Shown piece by piece: positions 1 to 7,759 of a stretch of 8,561 nucleotides of DNA. Where the stretch lies: contig JAPORI010000156.1 of the NCBI GenBank assembly GCA_026710225.1, positions 1 to 8,561 of the forward strand. The letters run 5' to 3'. This DNA comes from Betaproteobacteria bacterium (GTDB lineage Bacteria; Pseudomonadota; Gammaproteobacteria; Tethybacterales; Tethybacteraceae). Numbering within the stretch: position 1 is the stretch's first letter; each line of letters begins with the position of its first letter. A program made the translations under genes and the position numbers. The notes beneath the pieces are model-generated. The model saw only the letters and a list, made by a program, of their open reading frames with translations, was not told the DNA's origin and searched no databases.

Positions 1-3000
1 CTGGCTATGCAGCCGGCCGGGCGCAGATCGGCCGCTCGCAGTTGGGCTTTGCCTATTCGCCGCCGTACGGGGAACTGCATCTGGACTCGAGCACTCCGGG
101 GCTGTTGTTCATTGACGTGTTCAACATAGTGGTTCCGCCGCAGACGCCGCTGGTTGCCGCGGCACCCTATCTGGCCCTGAGTCGCTCCAACTACGAGCAT
201 TGGCCGCCGCCGGCGGGAGCGGGGTTTGAGCTCTCCGGAACAAACTATCTTGCCACCCCCGGGGCGAATATTTTCTTTGCCGATTCTTCGTTAGCCAACA
301 GCGGTGAGGTTGGTCGGCGCGGCTATGCTTTCAAGTTCAACGAAGGCAGCCTGCTTTATGCCGACACCACCCTGACTCTTGCTACCGAGGATGCCTATGT
401 GCCGCTGGTTGGGCAGAGCGGTGTGACCATTGAAGCCAGTCAGGAATTCCGGCCGATGGCGGCGCCAAATACCAGACTGTACGCCGGTCTGGCCGTCAAT
501 GTGAATGCGGCAACTGTCCTGACCGTTCCACCGCAGAAAACCGCTCTGGTGCCCGGCAATCAGGGGCTGTTGCCGACTGACCTGCTGCCCGGGCAGGTGC
601 CCAATATCATCGATGAACAGATGCGCTCCAACACCCGCGGCTTCATGGAGTCGTACTATCACTCTTATACCAGTGCTGCCACCGATGTTGGCAGCACTGA
701 CGGGATGCTGGTCGTCGGTGCCGGCGGTGCGATCGGGCAGTTCCCCACCCGGGTCACCATGCGCGGCTACGATACTTTGGTCAACACGGGTCGCAACCGG
801 TTGCAGAACCGGCCGAATTGGGCTGGCTTAACCAGGGCGCAGATAAATTCCAGGCAACCGCGGGTGCTGCCCTATGCCTTTGATGTTCGCCGACCGCCGA
901 GCGAGTTGAGAGTTTTTGGGCGCATCGAGTTGCCGGCCGGCAGCAAGTTTATCTATCCGCCCGGATACATGTTCGCGCTGGGCAAGAGCAGTTTCATTCA
1001 CAGTTCCGGTATCCCGCGGGTTGACGGCGAGCCAAACACCGGCATCCTGCGTTCGCCGGATCAGTTCAATTACAACAACTATACGAACGGTGCGGTGGTG
1101 CATCTGGGCAAGGGAGCGGTGCTGCATGAAGTGCGGGTTTCTCCAGGCGACATCCTGCCGGATGGCAGTGCACATAGCGGAAGTAGTGCCATCACGACCA
1201 CTCTTACTCTGGCTTCCGGCGGCATGATGCGCTACACCCAGTTGTTCCACCACACTCCCAACTTCGGGGATTCGCTGCTGCCGCGCACCCAGCAGCAGGC
1301 TGCCTTTCAGGTGCAGATGAAACTCGAGCACAATCCTCCCCCCGATCTGGTAAGGGGCGGGGTTACGGTTGGAAGTCTTGCCGATAGTCTGGAGCAGGAT
1401 CGCGACTGGCATTTGGTCTATCCCTATCATGGGCTGGTGGTTGCCAAGTCGCAGTTGATGCATCCGCGGCTGACGGTCGATTTTTCCGACGGCAGCATAG
1501 GTGCGGCAACCGCGCTGACCAGTGCGATTCGCAACGTTCTCGGCCGGGCTCCGATGGAGTATCGGGCTCGGACGCGGCGCTCTCTTCCCGTAGCGGTTGA
1601 CGCAAATTTCTATCCGCTGCTTGAGGAATCAATTACCCTTGCCGCGCAGCAAAGGCGCGGCTTGCTGGTTACCGTCGGCACTTCCTATGCCCGCACCGGC
1701 TTCGTCGGCCTCGGTCCGAATGCGGCAGTGGAAGGCCAGCCGGATCTGGAGTTTGATCTCAACAGCGGCATGAAGATGCAGGTCAATCCGGCCGATTTGT
1801 GGCTGGGAGTGGCGCCGGTGAGCGTTTCCTACAGCGAGACGCATACCATTACCATCGATGTCGAGACCATCACGACGATGACCCTGTTAGCGACGATGAC
1901 CGTGGCGGCGCCGACCCTGGACGCTACAGCGATTTTTCTCAACCCTTCTTCATCAATCATCGGCAGCATATCAGAGACTATTGCAAGTTTTCTGACCCTT
2001 AGGCTGTTAAATGTTCCGGCAATGACAACAATAACTGTTGACCTCCGGGCCGATTCCACTTCAGGGGCGGGGGCATTTGTCAGTGGTGTATTTGGAAACG
2101 ATCAAAACGTTCTTGCAACAGTTAACACTTCACATGGCTTTGGTACCAGTCCCCTCAGTACCATCAGGCTTGCCGCCCATATGCCCCCGACGGTGACTGT
2201 GAATTACGAATTGGAGTATGCGTTTCCTTCCACGGTATCGATTGCCGGTTTCAGCACCATGACCATGTTCATTCCCACCTCGATGGTGACGGTGGTCGGA
2301 TCGACGCTGACCATCGACAGCGCCTTCATGCAGGTGCGGGTGCGCGGCTACGCTCAAAGCACAAGCCCCTTTGTCGCGCCGGTGAACAAGGCGGCCAACG
2401 ATGATCGCATCGCAACGATCGGCGGATCGGCACCGCTGGCATCGAGCCGGTTCACCGAGCGTTCCCTGCATTTTTCCGACTCGACTATTCGGGCAAACAG
2501 CCTGGTTTATTTATCCGGTCGACAAACTGGTGCCATTCCTCCTGATGACAGCCTGCTGATGTTTTCCGGATTTGCCGATGACAATGCGATAGATTTCCTC
2601 GATGTGGTCGGCCAGGTGATCATCCCGCCGGAGTTGACCACTCGTCAGGCCTATTTCCGGCGCAGCCGGGGAATCGGCGCTGCCAACTACGGGATGATGG
2701 AGCTCGATACCGATGCGCTGATGCTGGTCGAGGATGCGAGAGGGGTAGAAGAGCAGTTGCTGCCGGCCGGAACCAGGGTTATTTTCGACAGTGAGGTTGA
2801 AGTCGGTGAGGTGATGAATGCCGTAGCGACTAGCGTAACCATGGTGCCGCTGCCGCCGGGGCGGGTTAGCGGAGCCTATCAGGCTCGCGCCGTGACCGCA
2901 AGCATAGGGATGCTGGTGCGTACGACGGTTGCAGTCAAGAAGGTGGAAAGGCTGGTTCCCTACGCCCGGGTCGGGCGCGGCAGCGTCTTCTATCCGATTC

Positions 3001-6000
3001 CCAACAGCGCCGATGTGATGCTCTACGGTGACGGTGAGGCGTTGCTTTCCGGCTTCCCGCAGACGGTGACCATGTATTCGGACAGTTTCAACGCTCTGCT
3101 CGGGCGCGATCCGAGGACTGGCACGGTGCAAACGCTGGTGCTTACCGGCATGCGGGTTCTCCTGCCGGCCGGCTCCCGGGTGCCCCGGGTATGGTGGCAG
3201 GAATTGCCGCTGCATCACGTCCAGGCGCGTAACAACCAGCGCAGGGTTTTCCCGCATGTGGTGGTCATATCCTCGCTCGGAATCACGATGACGATGGCCA
3301 ATCTGGCTTCGCCGCCGGATGGGGTTGCGACCGTTGCGATCAGGAACGACTATATCAGCGGCTATCACGAAGTGTTCAGCATCAGCCCCGGTACCGAGAT
3401 CATCGCCGATAGCATCGTGGCTCATATACCGGACATCATCAGCGTGCCCGGGCCTGCTGGCGCTACGGCTTTGGATGCCCGGCTTCCGAATGGATTTACC
3501 ACTAGGACCTTAACTCGAACCAGAATGACGATTCCGGAGCGCTCCGGTTTCGGGATTGCCCTGGAGACGGCCGGGGTGCCCAATTTGCAGGTGGTTGCCG
3601 CCGAAGGCGGGGTGCTGGTGCAGGACTATGAATATCCTCCTGGCACCGGCACTACCCATACGGTTGCCTTGGGGCGGGTGCTGCCCGGTCAGGTGATCAA
3701 GAGCAGGTCAGGTGGTCCCGGCAGGGCTTCGCGCATCGAACTCGATTTTGCCAGTCTCGATGGCGATCTCGAGTTCGAGGATTTTGCCGCCGAAGATCTG
3801 ATCTTCTCCCAGAACAATCCGATTTTCTATGCGATAGCCGACGAGTGCCGCGATCTGGATGCCGAGCATGATCGCAACGGGGTGTTTGAAAGCGACTGCG
3901 CCGACGGTGACGGCGAAGGTCTGCTCGTTGAGGTGTTGCCGGACGAGGAGGTGATCATGCCCGAGGATGCGGTTTCCCCGCCCCATCTGGTGATCGCCAG
4001 CCGCGACCAGCACGGCACTGCGGTGCCAATTGAAGTGCTGCATGGTACTGCGACGATAACCGTGTCAATGTTGCAACTGCGTCATGATGGTCAGTTGCGT
4101 CCTCTGGTATCGACCATTCCCGATACTGCCAGTCTTCCCGGTTATCATGTCGAGAGAATCAGGCGGGACACTGGAAGAGCAGATCCGCTGGCTATAAATC
4201 TGGGTGAGCGGGTTACCTTGTCCACCGATTCACCACAAGGTTTCGAGTTCTATCTGGCTGACTATTCGTTGCAGGATCTGAGCATGTCGGTTACGGTCTT
4301 TCACGATCGGGCACATACGTCTCTCGGCGATCCGCGCCAGCAGATCGAGATGGTAGCTGGCGGCTTTACCAAGGGCTATGAGCATCTGCCAGCCTACCGG
4401 CTGGTTGCCGATCCGGCCAATGATCTCACTCTGGGCATCGATTCGATGATTGCCGACGGCGGCCTGCCGGAGCCGACTCGAGCCGGGCCCGGCAGTTTCT
4501 ACGATGATGGCAGTGCCACCATCGACATATCCGGCTACCGCACCCTGCCGGGCTCGAATCTGGGCGGTGCCGAGTTCACTGTCGCTGCCGATCTGCCGCT
4601 GCGGGTGCCCGGCTTCGACAACTCTTATCCGATAGTCGATCTGATTCCGGCCGGAACCGCGGTAACGATTGACGTTCCCCGCATCGAGACCGGCAGCGAC
4701 GAACGTTACCTTGATCTTTCCGCGGAAAGCAGTATCAACCTGGGTCCGCACGGATATGCCTGGCAGGGGGTGGACTCCGGGCCTGGTGTTTTCGTGCAGA
4801 CTGTCGACAACACCGAAGCCGCGCTGCGCAGTTATATCAAGCAGCTTGATTTCAATGCATTTATTTCTGTTCCTGTGTTGCTGGATAATGTACATACCGT
4901 AACGGTTGCTGGTACGCCGCAGAATGTGTTTCCTGCCGATGGTGGGGGTTTATATCATTACATGCCGATGGGTGCTTTTGCTCGATCAGGCTGGGATTCA
5001 CGCGGATTTAGAAATGTCATAGGTCCTGATTACGGGCAAGAAGCGGGGGCAGCTTCAAGTTTTGCTGGCACTGCGGTGGATGGAAAAGCCAGTTGTATTC
5101 TTTGTTTCGGGTCGGATGCCGGCATAACCACCACGGTGGCAACTACCGTGAGCTCGCCGCCGATTCTTTCAAGTCCGGTGCCGTTCAACACAATAGATTC
5201 AAGTGCGGGCAGATTGATCACTGTCAATCTTCCTGCATCGAGCACAGTGGCAACCGCTGTTACCTTGACGCTGACCGGTCTTGGCACGATTAGCGGAACG
5301 GATGGCAGCGGCATTGATTTCAGCGATACTTTTGCTCGCTACTATGTAGTGATAACCTTAACCGATGTTAATCCGGGCTATCTTGACAATGGAGTTGAAC
5401 GGGCTGGAAATGAAGTAGTTTTCTTTGTCAATTCAAGCGTTGATATGGCGAGTACTTACGATTATGACACTCTTACACCGGGCATCCGCTCTTTTTTCCA
5501 TAATGCTTATGATGTTGCAGTATCAAACCCTTTGAGCCCCGCAGCGAGCGAAAATGCATATGTTTATGATCCGGCTACTGGCGCCTACTTGACTGTTCTT
5601 GTATCGGAACCGCACCTTCTGGGCGATGCCTACTCGGAGTTGCGGTCTTCAGCCGGGGTGCCCAACCCTCCCGATCGTATCGGTCTTTTATCGAATTCGG
5701 AACTGGCGGCGCGCAGCGTGTTCACCTTCGGTCGGTATGGCGATGCAAGCGAGTTGTTCTCGCAAATCAATGTCAATCGCCGTCCTGACGCGTCGGCGAT
5801 CTTGAGTTTGCCATTGCCGCTGAACATCCATAACACGCATAATTTTCCGGTGGTTGCCAACAACAGTCCCATAAATGTGCCGTTTAATGTTTCACCGCCG
5901 AGTACTCCTGGCTCCCCCCGGCATCTGGTTAATGAATTGACTGCCCCCTACATGCAAGTGTATCTGGATACACCCGGTCAGGCGCCGGACGATTCCTATG

Positions 6001-7679
6001 TTGATTTTGCCCTGCCGGCCGGCTCCAACACCGACATTATCCTTCAGGTGCCGGTGCCGGTGCTTACTGTTGCCGGCGAGATGATTCCCGGTGGCAGCGT
6101 TATCAATCTGCGGGATGGATCGGTTTTGCGCGCCCGCAGGTTCAACTCCGCTGCTCCGATCGAAATCACGCTGGGCGGCTCGGGTCCTGCGATCGGCAAT
6201 ATTGTCGGCGGCGGCGGGGTCGGTCGCCCGCAGGTGGTTGAAGTGCCAAGCATCCTGCAAGGTCCGGCGAGGTTGGCCGCCGGCATTACGATTAGCATCC
6301 TTTATGCGCCCGAAGTGTTTGTCGGTAATGCGGATATAAGCGTGGTTGCGCTGCCAGACATTGCCGGGCCCGGCGGGCGGACAGTTTCCTATCAGCAAGT
6401 TATGGACATGAACGATCTTGAAACCCAGTGGATGGCGGTTGACTACAGCATTGACAACTACAGCAATGACTTGCGCACTTCCGACGCTTATCTGATGCGC
6501 AAGAATTCTGCAGGAATTGTTGAAGCTCTTCATAGCCAGCTTGATCCAACCAGCAATTTGAAGGATGACCCTATATCGGGTGAATTCTACACTCCTGACG
6601 CCTTTCTGCCATCCGGGCATCGCCTGCTTTTCCCGGTTGGAAGAACCATTACCATCCTGCCGCCTCAGGATCTGCCGCGTACCCACGATCACAACCTCGA
6701 TACGCTCGATGTCTTCCAGTTGCCGCCTGGAACCGAAGCCGTCTACGAGGTTCCCTACAGTGATGTGAGCAGAAGCGAAACAGGAAATGCTGCGTCCGAT
6801 GAATTTGTCAGAATCAATGCCGCAGCGCTGGAAATAGTTACCATAACCGTTGATGTGAGTAATTATGGGATGCCCTATCATCTGCCGGGACTTTCTTCAA
6901 TAAATGTTGGCGGCAGCGTGAGTGTGGTAATAAGGAGTGATGTAATATACCCTGATGTTGCCGATAGATACGGCCGGTTCATCCATGCGACAGTGAGCGT
7001 GGCGGCGATCAAGCCGCATACCATGGACAAGGCGCGACTGATCGAAAGTTCGGTGTATCAGGACGTTTACCAGAACCTCTGGATTAGGCTCGCTAGCGAG
7101 AGCGTGGTGGTCGAAAATCCGTCCTCGACCATTACTCTGGCGCCGGGAACGATAGTCAATCCGATCCTTGGCACCTATCTGCCGCCATCCGGAGATGTAG
7201 CCCATGAAAGAACCGAGGCCGGCAGCTACATCCTCAATGCTCCGCAGGCGGTGCGCTTGGCCGAGCATACCTCGTTTGGCCTGCCGGCGCTGGTCATTCC
7301 GGCCGGGATCAAGGTTAACACCGGCCAGCGACGGGTGCGCTTTACCAATGTCAAGGGCCTGATCGCGCACAGTCCCTATCCGCTCGAGTACGAAGTCGAA
7401 TGCGGGGTTGTTGATGCCAATCTGGGCCGCAACACGATCAGACAGGGCCAGGAAGGGGTGGAGGTAAATGTGTTGCAAACGGTTACCATAATCGCCCCTG
7501 CGAAACCCGATGCCAGAGCCGGATCGGGGCATCCGTGTGTCCTGCTCGATCTTTCCGAAAACACCGATATGGATCGCCATTTCATATACTCGTCCAAGAG
7601 CCTGCGCAGTTCCGACAAGCAGGTGCAGGTGAGGGTAAATGACAAGATGCGGCTGATCGGCGGGAGGCTGGAGCTGTGA
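1..7679 (+). CDS. Giant beta-rich, probably exported protein, 5' partial, no recognised family
   Basis: The frame is open from the first complete codon (position 3) to the TGA at 7677-7679, giving at least 2558 residues without a stop, even through AT-richer blocks. The start codon is off the left edge. I do not recognise a named domain. Visible features are many alternating Thr/Ser-hydrophobic strands (for example 1845-1908, 2194-2320, 6838-6858, 7480-7494), recurrent [L/I]PAG[S/T] turns (930, 2760, 3162, 4644, 6012, 7296), an acidic stretch with two Cys (3735-3935), a CxxC (5094-5105) and a last Cys pair (7401, 7536). There are six Cys in all and few Lys. This composition suggests an exported, extracellular beta-structured protein such as an adhesin or filament component. 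No transmembrane segment or C-terminal sorting signal is obvious in the visible part. The next gene, pilin-like, overlaps its stop, which ties it to a pilus or type II secretion-like context. The last ~40 residues resemble pilin-like C-termini, so it may itself be an expanded pilin. The coding call is very secure; function is inference. Confidence 0.9.
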   Translation, partial: GYAAGRAQIGRSQLGFAYSPPYGELHLDSSTPGLLFIDVFNIVVPPQTPLVAAAPYLALSRSNYEHWPPPAGAGFELSGTNYLATPGANIFFADSSLANSGEVGRRGYAFKFNEGSLLYADTTLTLATEDAYVPLVGQSGVTIEASQEFRPMAAPNTRLYAGLAVNVNAATVLTVPPQKTALVPGNQGLLPTDLLPGQVPNIIDEQMRSNTRGFMESYYHSYTSAATDVGSTDGMLVVGAGGAIGQFPTRVTMRGYDTLVNTGRNRLQNRPNWAGLTRAQINSRQPRVLPYAFDVRRPPSELRVFGRIELPAGSKFIYPPGYMFALGKSSFIHSSGIPRVDGEPNTGILRSPDQFNYNNYTNGAVVHLGKGAVLHEVRVSPGDILPDGSAHSGSSAITTTLTLASGGMMRYTQLFHHTPNFGDSLLPRTQQQAAFQVQMKLEHNPPPDLVRGGVTVGSLADSLEQDRDWHLVYPYHGLVVAKSQLMHPRLTVDFSDGSIGAATALTSAIRNVLGRAPMEYRARTRRSLPVAVDANFYPLLEESITLAAQQRRGLLVTVGTSYARTGFVGLGPNAAVEGQPDLEFDLNSGMKMQVNPADLWLGVAPVSVSYSETHTITIDVETITTMTLLATMTVAAPTLDATAIFLNPSSSIIGSISETIASFLTLRLLNVPAMTTITVDLRADSTSGAGAFVSGVFGNDQNVLATVNTSHGFGTSPLSTIRLAAHMPPTVTVNYELEYAFPSTVSIAGFSTMTMFIPTSMVTVVGSTLTIDSAFMQVRVRGYAQSTSPFVAPVNKAANDDRIATIGGSAPLASSRFTERSLHFSDSTIRANSLVYLSGRQTGAIPPDDSLLMFSGFADDNAIDFLDVVGQVIIPPELTTRQAYFRRSRGIGAANYGMMELDTDALMLVEDARGVEEQLLPAGTRVIFDSEVEVGEVMNAVATSVTMVPLPPGRVSGAYQARAVTASIGMLVRTTVAVKKVERLVPYARVGRGSVFYPIPNSADVMLYGDGEALLSGFPQTVTMYSDSFNALLGRDPRTGTVQTLVLTGMRVLLPAGSRVPRVWWQELPLHHVQARNNQRRVFPHVVVISSLGITMTMANLASPPDGVATVAIRNDYISGYHEVFSISPGTEIIADSIVAHIPDIISVPGPAGATALDARLPNGFTTRTLTRTRMTIPERSGFGIALETAGVPNLQVVAAEGGVLVQDYEYPPGTGTTHTVALGRVLPGQVIKSRSGGPGRASRIELDFASLDGDLEFEDFAAEDLIFSQNNPIFYAIADECRDLDAEHDRNGVFESDCADGDGEGLLVEVLPDEEVIMPEDAVSPPHLVIASRDQHGTAVPIEVLHGTATITVSMLQLRHDGQLRPLVSTIPDTASLPGYHVERIRRDTGRADPLAINLGERVTLSTDSPQGFEFYLADYSLQDLSMSVTVFHDRAHTSLGDPRQQIEMVAGGFTKGYEHLPAYRLVADPANDLTLGIDSMIADGGLPEPTRAGPGSFYDDGSATIDISGYRTLPGSNLGGAEFTVAADLPLRVPGFDNSYPIVDLIPAGTAVTIDVPRIETGSDERYLDLSAESSINLGPHGYAWQGVDSGPGVFVQTVDNTEAALRSYIKQLDFNAFISVPVLLDNVHTVTVAGTPQNVFPADGGGLYHYMPMGAFARSGWDSRGFRNVIGPDYGQEAGAASSFAGTAVDGKASCILCFGSDAGITTTVATTVSSPPILSSPVPFNTIDSSAGRLITVNLPASSTVATAVTLTLTGLGTISGTDGSGIDFSDTFARYYVVITLTDVNPGYLDNGVERAGNEVVFFVNSSVDMASTYDYDTLTPGIRSFFHNAYDVAVSNPLSPAASENAYVYDPATGAYLTVLVSEPHLLGDAYSELRSSAGVPNPPDRIGLLSNSELAARSVFTFGRYGDASELFSQINVNRRPDASAILSLPLPLNIHNTHNFPVVANNSPINVPFNVSPPSTPGSPRHLVNELTAPYMQVYLDTPGQAPDDSYVDFALPAGSNTDIILQVPVPVLTVAGEMIPGGSVINLRDGSVLRARRFNSAAPIEITLGGSGPAIGNIVGGGGVGRPQVVEVPSILQGPARLAAGITISILYAPEVFVGNADISVVALPDIAGPGGRTVSYQQVMDMNDLETQWMAVDYSIDNYSNDLRTSDAYLMRKNSAGIVEALHSQLDPTSNLKDDPISGEFYTPDAFLPSGHRLLFPVGRTITILPPQDLPRTHDHNLDTLDVFQLPPGTEAVYEVPYSDVSRSETGNAASDEFVRINAAALEIVTITVDVSNYGMPYHLPGLSSINVGGSVSVVIRSDVIYPDVADRYGRFIHATVSVAAIKPHTMDKARLIESSVYQDVYQNLWIRLASESVVVENPSSTITLAPGTIVNPILGTYLPPSGDVAHERTEAGSYILNAPQAVRLAEHTSFGLPALVIPAGIKVNTGQRRVRFTNVKGLIAHSPYPLEYEVECGVVDANLGRNTIRQGQEGVEVNVLQTVTIIAPAKPDARAGSGHPCVLLDLSENTDMDRHFIYSSKSLRSSDKQVQVRVNDKMRLIGGRLEL
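1845..2320 (+). other. Thr-rich alternating-strand segment of the giant protein
   Basis: Dense runs in which Thr or Ser alternates with Ile, Val or Met, for example HTITIDVETITTMTLLATMT, TTITVDL, TVTVNYELEY and STMTMF. The pattern is typical of exposed beta strands. An 11-base unit CGACGATGACC occurs twice with an 18-base period near 1873 and 1891. An AT-richer, Ser-rich stretch sits in the middle (1921-2160). Confidence 0.5.
3846..3899 (+). other. Cys-bounded acidic loop inside the giant protein
   Basis: Two Cys 17 residues apart bracket an acidic stretch that begins CRDLDAEHDRNG and ends ESDC, followed by ADGDGEG. The opening C-x-D-[I/L]-D-A-[D/E] matches the loop in the downstream pilin-like protein. 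It sits in an acidic segment spanning about 3735-3975. A metal-binding, disulfide-closed loop is plausible but not demonstrated. Confidence 0.45.
5094..5105 (+). other. CxxC motif in the giant protein
   Basis: SCILCF within an AT-richer block. The two Cys are the only ones for more than 390 residues on either side. It could form a tight disulfide or a metal site; no thioredoxin-like or zinc-finger context surrounds it. Confidence 0.4.
7554..7676 (+). other. Putative pilin-like C-terminal module of the giant protein
   Basis: The last ~41 residues read SENTDMDRHFIYSSK, then about ten residues, then QVQVRVNDKMRLIGGRLEL. From memory, large pilin-like proteins with the CPD loop end with an acidic ENxD element, an Fv-S strand, a D-x-V strand and a short basic helix ending in RL. 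The resemblance is by eye and modest; no alignment was run. Confidence 0.35.
7663..7667 (+). promoter_or_regulatory. Ribosome binding site GGAGG for the pilin-like gene
   Basis: A perfect GGAGG core lies inside the last codons of the giant gene and ends 8 nt before the GTG at 7676. This spacing supports GTG as the true start of the downstream gene. Because the site is within the upstream coding region, translation of the two genes is probably coupled. Confidence 0.85.
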
Positions 7680-7759
7680 AAAAGCGCGGCTATTCGATAA
7701 TCGAGGCGGCGATCGTGCTGACTGCGTTCATGCTGCTGGTCGGAGCGATGGCCTGGCCG
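7676..7759 (+). other. Class III (prepilin) signal and N-terminal hydrophobic helix
   Basis: Codons 1-28 of the pilin-like gene. The leader MKKRG is followed by YSIIEAAIVLTAFMLLVGAM, which has Gly at -1, aromatic Tyr at +1 and Glu at +5 relative to the expected cleavage point, followed by an unbroken hydrophobic run. This is the canonical layout of substrates of the PilD/GspO prepilin peptidase; the N-methylated Tyr is inferred from the family. Confidence 0.88.

Larger units (their letters stand above)
930..7310 (+). repeat. Dispersed [L/I]PAG turn motif, six copies in the giant protein
   Basis: Copies are LPAGS at 930-944, LPAGT at 2760-2774, LPAGS at 3162-3176, IPAGT at 4644-4658, LPAGS at 6012-6026 and IPAGI at 7296-7310. 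In every copy the Pro-Ala-Gly is written CCG GCC GGN. Looser relatives (LPPGT at 6720, LPSGH at 6606, IPGGS at 6084, SPGTE near 3384, APGTI at 7140) follow the same hydrophobic-turn-strand pattern. Spacing is irregular, so this is a structural motif and not a tandem DNA repeat. The pilin-like protein has a VPAGR at 7931-7945. Confidence 0.5.

Noticed and set aside
42..44. TTG at 42 as the start of the giant gene
   Set aside because: The same frame is open to the left edge (13 further codons from position 3) and no ribosome binding site precedes 42, so the gene most likely starts upstream.
1873..1901. CGACGATGACC duplicated with an 18-base period as a slippage repeat
   Set aside because: Only two copies, interrupted, and explained by the T-M-T strand pattern; too short to call a tandem repeat.
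5094..5105. CxxC as a thioredoxin-like active site
   Set aside because: No WC-P-x motif or surrounding thioredoxin fold features are visible.
5892..6881. Long antisense open frame of 329 codons
   Set aside because: It is codon-aligned with the giant gene, so it is closed only where the sense strand uses TTA, CTA or TCA. The same antisense frame also gives long openings at 828-1463, 2511-3425, 4230-4895 and 6897-7580. These are shadows of codon bias; their products show no recognisable protein features.
1668..7486. Scattered GGTNACC-like palindromes as operators
   Set aside because: They encode the Val-Thr of the alternating strands, occur inside the gene at irregular spacing and have no promoter context.
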